64,000 bases of DNA from Pelecanus crispus (taxonomy: Eukaryota; Chordata; Aves; Pelecaniformes; Pelecanidae): NCBI RefSeq assembly GCF_030463565.1, contig NC_134660.1, positions 875,501-939,500 on the forward strand, given 5' to 3'. The notes under the pieces were generated by a model. That model saw nothing but the letters and a program-made list of their open reading frames with translations. It ran no database searches and was not told where the DNA came from. Shown one piece after another: positions 45,001 to 64,000 of the stretch (its first letter is position 1; each line of letters begins with the position of its first letter). The position numbers and the translations under genes are program-made.

Positions 45001-48000
45001 GGGAAGAGTATTTATGCTTGAGAACTGCCACAGTAAAACATGTGGAGGTTGAAATGAACTGCTGCTTTGATCACGCGTAGGCTTGCTAACAGCTTTATAT
45101 CTCCACGTCTAACTCTGGTAACTTCAGGGAGAGCGCTGAAATGCAGTTTCCACTTGCAGAGGTAGAGTGTGTGCAAATAGGAGTTCTGTTGCAGTATTGT
45201 TACTTGGTTAGCATTTCTTGGAAGCTGATAAATCTGTGTGTTGTTAAATGTGCTTTGTTAAATTATGTAAATATTATAAAAGCAAGACGGTCTGTTTTTC
45301 CAAAAGTTTACATTGTGCATCTAAAACAAACTCCGTGTGTAATGTTTCGGAAGATTCAGTAGCTCAAAACAAGACAGTAATTGGTAGTGGAAGATAACCA
45401 TACCGAATGGTGATTCAGGGTTTACAGGAGCGTTGTGACATTGTGCAAGGAGAAACGCTTACAATAGTATAGTTTGGGTATTGGCACATTTAGACTTTGT
45501 CAACACTGGATTACTTAAACTTCTCGACAATCATTCCAGGCCAGCAGTTGTGCTGGCGGTGTGTGCTTGCATGAACACACGTATCATCTTTGTATTAACC
45601 ACAAGGTTAGCTGGGCTCGATCTGAGTCGTGTTTGGCGATCCGGTAGTTAAATTCTGCTAGAAGTTATAAAGCTGAAACCCTGCGGGCCAATGCAGGTGT
45701 GGTTTTGTGGGCAGTTTGAAAGGAGGAGATGCTAGGAGAAGCCCAGGTAGCGAACAGAAGGGAAGGCTCCTTGTGCTAATTCCCCATCAGCACAGCATTT
45801 ACCAGCGCGAGGGAGTGGGAGTCGTGCTCCCAGCTAGTGCATCTGCCGCCGTGCAGAGGACGGTTGGGCAGCTGCTGCAAGCTTTTTTGTTGCTATGGAG
45901 GTTTTTACAAACTTGTTGCTGGCTTCACAGTCAAAATTATCTAGTGTGTAAAGAGCTCTAAATGAAAAATGGAGAGGATTTTAAACCTATCCATAAGCAC
46001 ATTCCAATGATGTGAGAAGAACAAACTTTATTTTAGAGAGATCAAATTCACACTTCGTGAAGCCAAAGAAGATTTTGCTACTTAAATCTTCTTTTTCTAC
46101 TACATACCACTCTCAGCAAAGTTCCAAAATATTTAGCAGGTTTTTTTTAAGGTAAACTGGTAGACTGGAAATGAATCAAAATGTTTTTTAAAGACTACAT
46201 TAAACTGTGACTGAGGGATTCTGTAAAGTGCGTGTGTAACATCACGCTCTCAGCTCAGATGAGATTATTTTAAACGTTCCATTATTACAGGGTAAAAGAT
46301 AAACGATACAGGAGCACATTACGTGCTGTGATGTGTGGTACAGGCTGGTCAACGAAAAGCTGTAAGCACGTAAGTGAGCCTGTCTGTGAGTTTTCTTAAA
46401 CTGAACCCTTCCGTAAAAAATACAAATCTTGATTGTTACCTCCGTTCTACATACTGCAAAGGTCTCCTTTAGGGCTTGCTAGGAGAGGAGGTACGTCTGT
46501 TCTGGATATAAAAATTTATTATTTCTTGCCAAGTTAGTGCTGTCAGCTTAAACCACGGAAAAACACCTTTCCTCCAGAATAAAGGTCCAGGTGGAAGTCA
46601 CACCTGTCAGCTTTACTTTGTGGACAGACCCTTTACATTTTTTTTTGAGCTCTCTCAACTGATCCCCATCTACATATTCAAAGACACAGATACACATCTA
46701 GTGCCTCTTTCTCCACTCTTCCTCTCTGGAAGGAAAAATGCTAACTTTGGGAAACAGAAGTACAGATCTTGATGCTAGATTTCCTTTTTGTTTTCATACG
46801 GCTTTGTGTGTAGCCGATGGTGGTGGTGGAATAATTTGTAACATTAGAATAAGTTAGTGATGTTTAATAAGAAGTGCCATCACTGGTATCTATGCATATG
46901 AATAGATGGTTGAAATCTTAGTGCAATTTTTACTAGTCTTCAAGATAACGTGAGCAGATAATAATGAAAGCAAGAGTTTTTAGAGCAATAAGGAATCTTG
47001 CCACTGAACAAGAAGAAAACTAAGCAATAAAAAGTGGTTTGGAACAAAGAGTAGGCTAATGGGTGAAACAATTGCCCTTCAGTATCGTAGCAGTGGGTAG
47101 TTCTGAACTTCTGGCACATATTTTGATGAGTATACACATTTGAAGGGACAGATAATCTGTTAATGTGGTCATATAAAGCTTTTTTGCTTCGTATATGTGT
47201 CTTCAAGTTACCAAACAATTACAGAAAAGTAATAAAGGTGAAAGCTAGGAGTATACACGTGAATGACTACTGTTGGGTGGTAACTACCTGGTTTTCTTTT
47301 AATCTTGCTTTCAGTTTTTTCATTGAAAGATATCGATGAGACACAGCAATAGGTTTGAATACAAGGAAGTTCCTAATTCAGTCACAGGTGTTTAACTTTT
47401 GTATATTTAAGGTAGTAGGAAGGGCTTAGACTTTTGAGTGTATATGGTGGTGTACTAGAACTTTCAAGATGGTTTTGCCTAGTAAAAGAAAAATGTTGAG
47501 GTTTATGGCTGTCGTATATAAAGCTAGTTCATAGCCAATAGAAAGCCTTCAGCTTACTGCAAAAGCTGAGGGATTATAATGCTGCTGAATTCTGAAATGG
47601 CAACCTCTTAAACTATTTTCTGTGGAGATAATGCTTGAAAAAATTCCAGATTCACAGTTCTGGAAATCACTGGTTTGAAAGCCTTTGTCCCTCAAACCAG
47701 ATTTCTACATACAGCCAAATAATTCATCTTAAGACATGGAAAAAGCCTGAAGGTTTTTTATCGTAGTTTTTGTGTTTTAGCTGCAGGATATTATATAAGG
47801 CATTTTTCTGGAGTTGGAAATATGGTCTGCTTCATTTTCCATTAGACTGTTAAATACTTACAGGCAAATAGCCAGCTCCATACAGTGAAAATATGTTGCC
47901 TGCTGAGTTAGCGAGATACCTATGATAGATTATTTTAGGAACGGTCAAAAAAAAAAAAAAAACCTGGAAGATGGGACAGTCTAGAGGCTGTACTGCATCT

Positions 48001-51000
48001 TCAGGCATTCATATACCACCCCGTCGAAGGTACTGCTGCCCGGACCTTTACTTTGAGAATTGGACAGCATTTATTCACGCTCCAGTCTTTTGTTTCCCTG
48101 CCAAGACTCCCTGCAATACTTTCAGTTACTGCCAATGTTGTTGGTTTTTTATGATGTGCGTGTCAGTTTGCTTAGTTGTACCAAGACTAATCCATTTGAG
48201 ACAGAGATGCCCAAATACGTGGCATAGCTTTAATTTCACCAAAATACAAGCCACAGTGCCACGCACCATTTTATGTCTGATCTTTTATATGAGCGGATGA
48301 CAAAGTGTGTTTCAAGTGAACGTTGAGCTCACAGTGCAGAGAGTTAGGACGGGTTTTTTTTCTGGTTTTCACAGAACAGTTCCAGGAATTGTGTCGTGAA
48401 GGCTGTCCCTGCGTATCCTCTTGCCATGTTACACCATATTTGCAAGGTCTGTGTCAGCTGCACAGAATTGTCCTTCTGATACAGTAGATAGGATTACTCT
48501 TCTTCCTTTGTAGCTCTACTCAGCGTGAACCTATTGCAGATACCATCTCTTGGGTGGGTGTTACAAGCTGTCCCTCGACGTCTAGCAGGTGACAGAATAG
48601 ATCGTTAGTCGCAGTCAGTCTTTTTATTTTGCATTTACATGGGCAAAGGCAGGCTTGAGTACTTACCCATAGAAATGCAAAAACTGTGAGGATGTGCTGA
48701 CTGCGGCTCTGTCTTGAGATAAAACTTACCACTTAAGAACATATTTTCAGTTTTTTGCATATAAAGCAGCTGAGATGCACAAGAAAGGAGTGATTGTACG
48801 ATGGTATAAATAATTCCCTCTTGTGTTATAGTCCTGATTACTATCCGCTGACATGATGTAACTTGTACCAGATGTGTTTTCCCACTAACTGGGAATTGCT
48901 GTGCCTGCGCGCTATTCTGTTTCGTGCACCTGTTCTTCAAACTGTGCAAGTATATTGAAACTTTTCCTTTTCTTGTGCTCTGAAATATTGCTAATGTATC
49001 GCAATGTAGGCGACTGGACCATTTTAATCAAACACTTTGTATTTTCACATTGCAGTCTCTAGTCATTTCTTGCTAACATGCTATTCAGAATTCACATTAC
49101 CTAAGGATTTCAGAGAGCAGAGTTGTAGTGAGAAAGCATTAATGTTTTGTTATTTTTAGGAAATACACTGCATAACTTTGTGCTGGGCAGTATACTTAAA
49201 GCTAAGCTGTATCTGTGCAATGACCATTATATTTTTCTGATGCATTTTCTTGTATTTCTCTGCTGTCTGCTGACTTGAAATTGATTAATGGATAACACTG
49301 ATTAATATTAACAGAAGCTAAGTGAAAAATCACACTCTTATTTACCTCTATGTTTATACTTGCCAGAATGAGACATTCGCTTATCAGCCTTTCAAATACA
49401 TGTGCCAGTTTATCACAGTTCTAATACTTCCTCTGTATCCAAATAATGTGACTAACAGTGTGAAAGCATTAAGGTATAATGGTGCTGCTCTTTTGAAAGG
49501 GTTGAGCTGTGCTGTTGCATTCTGAATTGACATGGGGTTCGGCTGTACTAGAAATTTCTACCTGATGAGTTAACTTTGACCCAGCTTCGGGAAGCAGGCG
49601 CTCCAGTTTTGGCTAGCAATCCGAGTGGTGGCTGGACTGTAGCGCGTCCCAGGTTTGGCATAACGTTGGAGCTGTCTTTAATCAAGCCCCCCAAGCTGCA
49701 GCCGCTGCCTTAGTCCTGTTGCAAGTGTAGTTTCTTCAACAACTACTTGACTACTTTGAAATTGGCGCATTACCTTAAATAATGTAAATTATTTATTTAT
49801 GCACATGGTTGTTTCACCGCTTGTAAACTGCGTGCAATTCTGGTTGCCCCAGGACTTAATGGAGCTGCTGGATTGTAGCTTCCAACCAAAAGAGGTTCAG
49901 GATCCTGAACAACTTCAGATTGTTAATGCATATGCAAAATGGCATTGCCTTTAACTATAACACAGTTATAATTTTTTCTTAACTTCTAGTTTCTCTAACT
50001 GTAGTTTGAGAGAAGTCTTGTTTTATGGAAAAGAAAATTTCAAATTTCAAGGTACTCAAACTTTCTCATTGAACTTGTTTTTTTATATACAGTGGTTTAT
50101 ATACCCTAACGGCAGAGTGGAAAATCTATTCATGCCCTGCAATGCCTCTTGATTGTATCCATTAAAAAGCTGCTGTTAAACTGAGACCTGTCTGCTCTTA
50201 GACTGAAGAATGGAAGAAAAAGAAGTTTTGGGGGTTTCCTTGTGTGAAGTTACAGGTCTTGTGTTGTAAGGGAAGTGTGCAAATTATTTGTGATGCTTGT
50301 ATAAGGTGTGTGGTGCTTTGGTGCTGCAGTGTTAGCAGTGGCTCAGGTTCCCCCACGTATTAGGTGCTGTGTACTTTTGGAGAAATAATTTTGTCTTGGT
50401 GTCTTGTGAGCTATATTAAGGTTGCGAGCACTACTTACTCTACCAAGTTGGAAGTGAAATCTAGTACAAGTGGCTCATAAACAGAAACAAAGAATATCTC
50501 CTGTGCCGGTCTTGGAAAGGCTGTGTTATAACAAAGAAAGAAAATAATGGATGGCTAATAAATTAATGCGTGTTTAATGTTGGACATTGACTATTGCAAT
50601 CTCTTTTTTCATAGTACTCACTTTTCATGCAAGAAGTAGGTGAGCTGCAGGAAGGACCCAAGGTCTTACCCTTCCCCCTCTTTTTCCTTAGGGTGTGTGC
50701 AGAACTTCTGGGGCAAATGTCGCTGATTTTTGAATTGAGGCACGGGTCTTTTTCTAAAGGAATTTTCTGGTCCTTATGGCTATCTGGGAAGAGTGGGGGG
50801 AACTTCCAGATGTTAACTAAGTAATAAATCGATACAGTGCCGTCTTTGTGTCAGGAGACAAATCACCCTTGTGCTTGCAGTCCTTCTAGACTTGCCAACC
50901 TACAGCAAAGTGAATTAGACCAGCGTCTGTCAATTTTCAGAGCTAATATTGATAACTTTTCTATGGGCAGCAATTAAACCGGTTTTAAAAAAAAAAAAAA

Positions 51001-54000
51001 AAAATTAGGCCAGTGTCAGATTGGCCAGGAGCGGCCGGGTCATCGCTGGCTGTGGAGTGCCCTGAAATGCCTCTTGCGTGCTTTTATGGGAGCCACCAGA
51101 AACGTCCAGGCAGGAGGAACGAGCAGCAGCGTACCTCTGTGGCGCTGGCAGCCCGGCGGCGCTAGCAGGCAAACAGCTGTAGGCCACGCCGGGTCAGCAG
51201 CCCACGGGGAGCCTGGATGTGCAGAAATGACTGTGCAACCACCTCACTTACTGCAGAAGCTGGAAGCAGCGGTGTTTTTCTTTGCATCGGTGTCTGCTTC
51301 TGGCGGATCCTTGCCAGAAGTCAAGTCGTACGTCCTTGGCACAGGTCACACGAAAATGTGAGATAGCCAGACTGTGGGGCTGGTCCCTCTCTGAGGGCAA
51401 GCTAAGGACACGTAACGCAAAGTCGTCAGTCTCTGCCCGTGCTGCGCTTGGTCTGTGCTGATTTTGGGGCATCTGTTGAGCCAGAGTTGGGACAGGTAAT
51501 TGTGCTGGCGCGCTCTGCTAGAAGTTGTTCTATTTTTAGTACAGATAATGCGAAGAAATGCGGTTTTTCTTTAGAAGTAGTGAAAGCATTGTACGAAGTG
51601 CTGCTCCCACATACACATGCTTCCTCCACCTACACATTTGTCTGCAAGTTGTTTGTACCTTTTTCTGGGTTTGAGCCTTTAAAATTCATAGGCTTGCAAA
51701 CCTTTCTTGTACGATCTTTGATTGCTAAGCATTGCACGCGCCTCATACGTTCACGCTACGCTTGTAATACAGTTATTCCTCAGTTTTATAGGCTTCTTCA
51801 AAAATTGCTTTGAAACTGTGTATCCTTTTTACATTTTAATCAGAACCTGTATTGCTCCCTTTCGTAGTATGGCTGAAATTCATTCTGCAAGCCCAAGCTG
51901 TTTAGCAGCTTTGAAAAAAAAGTGGATTCACCTTTTAAAAATAAAGGGAAAGATAAAATCACCCAAGTGCTGCTTTCTTACATTTAGAAACTTAAAGAAA
52001 AAAATCTTCTATTGAAATATTTCGGGCAGTATTTAAACTACTGTTGCTCAGAACTGTCAGTAGTCTAGTAGCGTGTTGATGGTATTAAGTGTGTAAGGAG
52101 CGTTTTGCTTTACCAGCTGTTTGACTGTTAAATAGTGTTGTTCGAAAGTTGCGGGTCCCTTGAGGGTAGCAGGCAGTGTATTCAAAGCGAAAGTGGGTTG
52201 CTGATTCTGCAGAGTGAAGTGGTTTTAAGACCAAATAGCTTTGATAACTCAGAATAAGCCCCTTTGTTGTTTTTATTTGAAGTGGTACTGTGTTCATACA
52301 AAGTGGTTTATTATACAGAATATTCCTTAAATGAGCAGGGGTGAACTGATGGCAGGATGTGCAAAGATAGTATTTCGACACTCGGTAGATGGGGGGGTGG
52401 AGGTAAAGCTGCTTTTTCGTGACAAGCTTTTTGCTTTTGCTGGCTATCTAGCAGCAGCATTCTGATAGCCTTCCTGATTTACTCGTGCGACTTGAGAGAT
52501 GCTTAATATGCTGAGGAAATAATCGGGTATCATTTTCTACATGACATAGTGATTTTCTCAGCTTCTGAATAATTCATTAAACTTTGTTAAAGGAAAAGCT
52601 AAACAGTGGGTTTCATCATGCCCGCTGCTTTCCAAGGGCCTTCCCGGGTATAGGGTTGTTAATTTTGGCTCGCAACCACAACCAGTTTATTTCATTATTT
52701 ACTAGTTTTTCCATCTGAATATTGCTTGTGATCACGAGCCGGTGTTAACAGCTCATCTCCACGCGTTCCCTGGCCCGGCTGGGTCTCGGCATTCGTCTTG
52801 GTGCCTCACCGCTGGGGCTGGGAAGCTGGGACCCGGGACCCTGCTGCGGACGGAGCGGGTGTGCAGCAGCCGGGGCAGACCCCACTGCTGCAGTGCTGTG
52901 AGTCTGCCTGCAGGCCGCTCTGTCAGGCATCCTCAGGGTGCTTTTTGAGTGCATTTGGAAATATTGGAGACCTGTTCAAGAATCTTCTTAATTAGCTTCA
53001 AGCTGGTAATCAGACGACTGGTTATTGGTCGGACACTTTCCCCAGCGTGTCACTTCACAAAGATTGCGGGGCAAGGTTTGGTCTTTTTTATTATTCAAAC
53101 CACCGAGACCATTGGTAGGTTCCTCTGTTGAAAGGGGGAAATTTTTGGTGGAAGAGTAAAATAGAAACTGTAGTCTATAAATTGTATCAAAACATGTTCT
53201 GATACAAGTTACTGCATTTGTAGCGTGGAGAGTATTTTAACTCGGTACAATGTGGAAGGAAATTTATCATGGAAATCCATGTCTGTAATACTGCTTTAGG
53301 TTGGCTGCTTTTTATTGTTGCTCCAAGAATACTACTAATAAAAATGGCCCTGTGGTTCTGCGAAATCCAAGTGTTTTATACCTGTCTGCTGGACTTAGCC
53401 CAAGCTTATAGCCCCGAGGAAATTTTCAGACTCTGGTAGTAAGAATCCGGTTTTCTTCACACTTAGCTGCTCGATCCATCCATTTTCTGTTAGGGCCTTT
53501 CTCTGGCCTCTAGTCATGGGATGTCGCTTAGGCTCTGTCATTAATTCTCCTCGTCTGCACCCTCTAGTTGCAGGCTTAGTTCAGAGTACACTGTTTGGTC
53601 AGGAGTTACAGTGGTATTTCTGACTTGATCTGCACAGCCAAAAATCTTGGCTTGATGTTGCAATACTGTGCTACCAAAATGTAATTGTCCTGGTGAAAAT
53701 AGATGTGAGAGCTTGATTACTTGTATTCATTAGGGATCACGTGGCATTTTTTGCAAGAGGAAGTAACAGTGTCCTGGTCAAATTCCAACTTGGATAACTG
53801 CAAGTGAAATTTAGATGGACAAATGTAATATTGTTTGGCTACTGCATTGGGGAATAAGTAGCTGGGGGAAGGGAGAATGAAACAAAAGAATAAGTGCCTT
53901 AAATCAAGAGGCTGTATGAGGGATCTCTGAGGTGGAAACAAGCAGGGGACACAGTGTTCTTAATCTGATTTAGTGCTGCAAGTCGAAAATGTCTCCATTG

Positions 54001-54529
54001 AAATTCTTCATGCATATCTGCATTAATGTAATGTTGTTGGGTATAATGTGTCCTCTTTCTGGGTAAGGATGGGCTCCCTTTGGGAGATACAGAAGGAGAA
54101 GAGGTATTTCTGTGTAGGTATGCACCTTCTTTGATGGAGAGGCGTACGGGAGCAGAGCAGAGTCTCGGGGCCATCAGTGCTCCCGAGAGTCCAGGAGCAA
54201 AACACAGATCAGCATCTTGGCCTAGCGTTGAGGCAGGTGGCGGCGATCTTTGGCGGGTGGAGAATATTCATCTTGAAATGGATAGCATGCCTTGATTTCC
54301 GTATCTCAGGAGTCTAGCCCCAGTTCTGATCCCCACAAAAGGTGCACGTATTTGTACCTAACTGCCAGTTTTGCTTGAGATTGTGCTGTAGGACAGTCCA
54401 CCCCCAGCGGATACAGCTCATAGATAAGATACCCTGTGCTTTACCCCAGCTGTACAAACTCAAAAGAATTTGCGAAGATTTTAGTGGGTTTTTTTTAATT
54501 GACTTTGTTTTCTCTGTTGTCTTTTATAG
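38358..54529 (+). other. ZNF652: ZNF652 intron 1
   Basis: A 16.2-kb intron, GTGAGT to TTTTATAG. Beyond the CpG-island edge it is AT-rich, with A runs at 39028-39060, 47948-47963 and 50987-51004, and one possible MIR relic at 44880-45000. Two locally GC-richer patches are at about 51010-51240 and 52740-52940. Open frames such as 40724-41029 have no recognisable domain and I do not call them. Confidence 0.75.
44880..45000 (-). mobile_element. Candidate MIR/CORE-SINE relic, antisense, in ZNF652 intron 1
   Basis: The order of weak matches (CCTCACTTTGCCCAGAAGG, AAATTGAAATACAAAG, AGATAAGATGTCCATAGCTG, then GGGAATAAAATCC) parallels the reverse complement of a MIR: the segment with GAGGAAACTGAGGC, then AGAGAGGTTAAG, then CACACAGC, then GGGATTCGAACCC. 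It is diverged, and I judged it by eye only. Confidence 0.45.
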
Positions 54530-54768
54530 GTAAAATGTTCAACGGTTTGTTGGCAACTTTCTTCAGAAGAATAATTACTACTGCTCTGCTCTTGCCGTAA
54601 TACCAGAATTCTGTGACCTACGCATCAGTGCTAAACACCAGCAGAGAATCATATTTTGTTCATTCTGTGTAGATGGAACAGGCATCGGTCTTGAGAGTCC
54701 ATCCTGATGTACAGCTGCTCGCTTGGTTTTCTGGGATTAAAGGTGCTCAATGAATCAGGGCCCCCCAA
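54530..54768 (+). other. ZNF652: ZNF652 5'UTR part of exon 2, rich in upstream ATGs
   Basis: The acceptor is a long pyrimidine tract ending TTTTATAG at 54529. The 239-nt leader contains out-of-frame ATGs at 54535, 54673, 54707 and 54750 before the main ATG at 54769. The acceptor choice is inferred from signal strength. Confidence 0.75.
54673..54753 (+). CDS. Upstream ORF in ZNF652 leader, 26 codons
   Basis: ATG at 54673 (weak -3, G at +4) reads [20 protein letters not shown] and on to TGA at 54751-54753, 15 nt before the main start. Nothing suggests a functional peptide. It may lower translation of the main ORF. Confidence 0.4.
   Translation: MEQASVLRVHPDVQLLAWFSGIKGAQ

Positions 54769-54772
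<4 letters not shown>
54707..54772 (+). CDS. Upstream ORF overlapping the ZNF652 start as ATGA, 21 codons
   Basis: ATG at 54707 in a poor context reads 21 codons and stops with TGA at 54770-54772, which overlaps the main ATG (54769-54771) as ATGA. This arrangement permits termination-reinitiation. Confidence 0.4.
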
Positions 54773-62051
<7,279 letters not shown>

Positions 62052-64000
62052 CATCTTTGCTTCCTGCCAGCTATCTTCCCATTTTATGCACATGGAAACA
62101 TGCCCTCATGGAAGTACAGAGGGTTAATTGGTGAGGATTTTTGTCTTTCTCTTAGACCCAGCAGATGGTCCTAATTTTTCCTTCGAATCAGTTAACAAAC
62201 AAGGAAATCCTGTTTTGGATCAGCAGTGCTCATTTGAACCTGGGAACCGACAGGACTTAAACCCAATTTGCTTGAGTTTTACTGGTGACTTTTATAAATT
62301 TCAGATACTGAGACTTGTGGAATTTTATAATTTCATATCAGCTGATGAGGTATGCTTGCTTTTATATCCTGGACTTCTCCTCAAAGAGGAGATAGGCCTG
62401 GTTTTCTTTGTACTAATCGGAAAGGCTGTGAGATTAATACAGAGCATTAATTGTATCACTGTGTATCGTAATGGATTCTTTTCAGCTTTTGGTGCCGGCT
62501 ATGGAGTGAGCCAGCCACGTATCACAGTATATTTGAGCATTATAAAGAAAGACAAAAAAATTTCTTGTTTGTGTAGCTCTCCTAACACACTCTTTATTTT
62601 ACTACAGAAATTATTTTAGAGTTTTTTGTATAGACCTATTTAGTAGTCTGTTTCTAAAATGAAATGTATTTCAATAAGCGGTGTAATTTTTTCAGTGTAG
62701 CTGGACCTATGTTGTATAATAGATAAATTTTTATAATCATCAAAATGTGATTCTTAAAAGATGCATATAGCTTCTATAGTTAAAGTTATTCTTACAACCA
62801 TACAACTTAAAAGGTGCTTCAGAGAAGAAAGGAACCCAAGAGGTCTCTGGAAAGGTTGCCTCAAAAGTGATGTTGATTTCAGAACTTTACGTAATTTATT
62901 TTAGTAGGGCTTTTTTTTTTTTCCTGCTTTTTTTTTTTTTTTTTAACCTTATGTTTCCCTTTTCACAGTTTCTCTTAAGCTTTTTGGACAAGGACGTTGG
63001 GATGCCATATTCCTGCTCCACAGGTTTTCTTTAGCTCAGCTGGAGTGAGGTATGAGGTGGCTTAGAAAGGGAGCCCCGTACACGTAGGGACCCGCTGGTT
63101 TGGGAATAGAGATTCACAAGAGAATGAGAGAGCGGACAGCCGAGAGGAAATCAAGTATCTCGAGTCAGCAAAGCATCTTTTCTCTTTATGTAGGAGAGCC
63201 GGTTTTAATGGCTTTTCATGGTATGATTTTTAAGTCGGGGATCGTATCAAATGCTGCTCTTCAGATTGCTTTTTGGAATTCCTGGAGTTGTTAGGAGAGG
63301 GGAATTAAGCGAGATCATAAATGTTGTGTTTCTGACTGGTTGACTGTAAGAGTGAGAAGAGAAGTTTGAATGAGACAATGGTGTTTCAGTTGCATTGTTA
63401 AGAAAATGCTGATAGCACTGTATGTACCATGTGAAGCTCTATCCCATAAATGTAATGTGCATAAAATTATGGGATGATTTCTAGGGGTTGTAGTCATACT
63501 TTTGGCAACTCTAAGTTTTACAGTTGTAGGATAGGAAACTTTGAATTGTAGGCATGTCACTGTTTCATAATCCTGGGAGGCAATGAGGGGGAAATGACAA
63601 GTTAGTGCAGGGATGGTGGGCTGGAATGCCAAATGTATCTGTTTTAACCAGTGAGTAGCTGTTATTTTTTCAGGTTTGTATTTCTCTTCAACTAAAACTA
63701 AATATAGCAGCATTATGCAATCTAGGAACTTGTTGCCACCTTCAGTGAGGACAGAGGCCCAAGGCAATGTACTGTAAGTCCTCTTTTCCTTAGAATTCCT
63801 ACTCTTCTGTGCTGCTTTTCAATTTAAATCCCACCAAACTGTACATCCAGAGATCCTCAGAGGCAGATGTCGAACTTACTGTTCTGCTTGGTAATGGACT
63901 GGGGTTTTGTGGCTAATGGGATTACTTTTTTTTTCCAAGATAGCAGAAATGGTGGAAATTCTTCCTAGCATTACTTCCTCAAGGTTAATGCTGTTAAGCA
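62052..64000 (+). other. ZNF652: ZNF652 3'UTR, continuing past the window edge
   Basis: AT-rich sequence after the TAA with T runs at about 62911-62943. I find no canonical AATAAA up to 64000, so the long 3'UTR probably extends beyond the edge, as in mammals. A 163-codon open frame at 62128-62619 lies wholly in this UTR and shows no domain. Confidence 0.65.

Noticed and set aside
62128-62619. 163-codon open frame after ZNF652
   Set aside because: It is entirely in the 3'UTR, in AT-rich sequence, and has no recognisable domain.

Overview
The window is vertebrate nuclear DNA, almost certainly from a bird. It contains two recognisable protein-coding genes, both on the + strand, head to tail: PHB1 (prohibitin 1; coding 21098-25967) and ZNF652 (C2H2 zinc-finger repressor; coding 54769-62051). 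The translated exons are nearly identical to what I know of the mammalian orthologues. The interspersed repeats are CR1-type LINE 3' ends, typical of sauropsid and especially avian genomes. The PHB1-ZNF652 adjacency also matches the human chromosome 17q21 order, where NGFR lies on the far side of PHB1 (from memory, so inference here).

Layout: 1-20300 is GC-rich, gene-free DNA upstream of PHB1. It holds short tandem repeats, three CR1 tails, two MIR-like SINE relics, a series of AT-rich islands that look like conserved non-coding elements, and a 189-bp near-perfect palindrome at 17249-17437. From about 19.8 to 21.1 kb is the PHB1 CpG island, with a perfect ZNF143/THAP11-type promoter motif and a (GGGGCC)4 run. 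PHB1 has six coding exons and a 3'UTR of about 1 kb ending near 26940. From 26.94 to about 37.2 kb I see no gene. From 37.2 to 39.0 kb is the ZNF652 CpG island and non-coding exon 1 (donor at 38357/38358). A 16-kb AT-rich intron 1 follows, then exon 2 (5'UTR plus the first 303 codons) and four further coding exons. The ZNF652 3'UTR appears to run off the right edge.

The two genes have no obvious shared pathway: PHB1 is a housekeeping mitochondrial inner-membrane scaffold and ZNF652 a nuclear repressor. The observations most worth a second look are the long palindrome, the set of upstream ORFs in the ZNF652 leader (one spanning the exon 1-2 junction, one whose stop overlaps the main start as ATGA), and the PHB1 promoter architecture. 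Nearly all other long open frames lie in CpG-rich DNA where stop codons are rare, and I do not accept them as genes.
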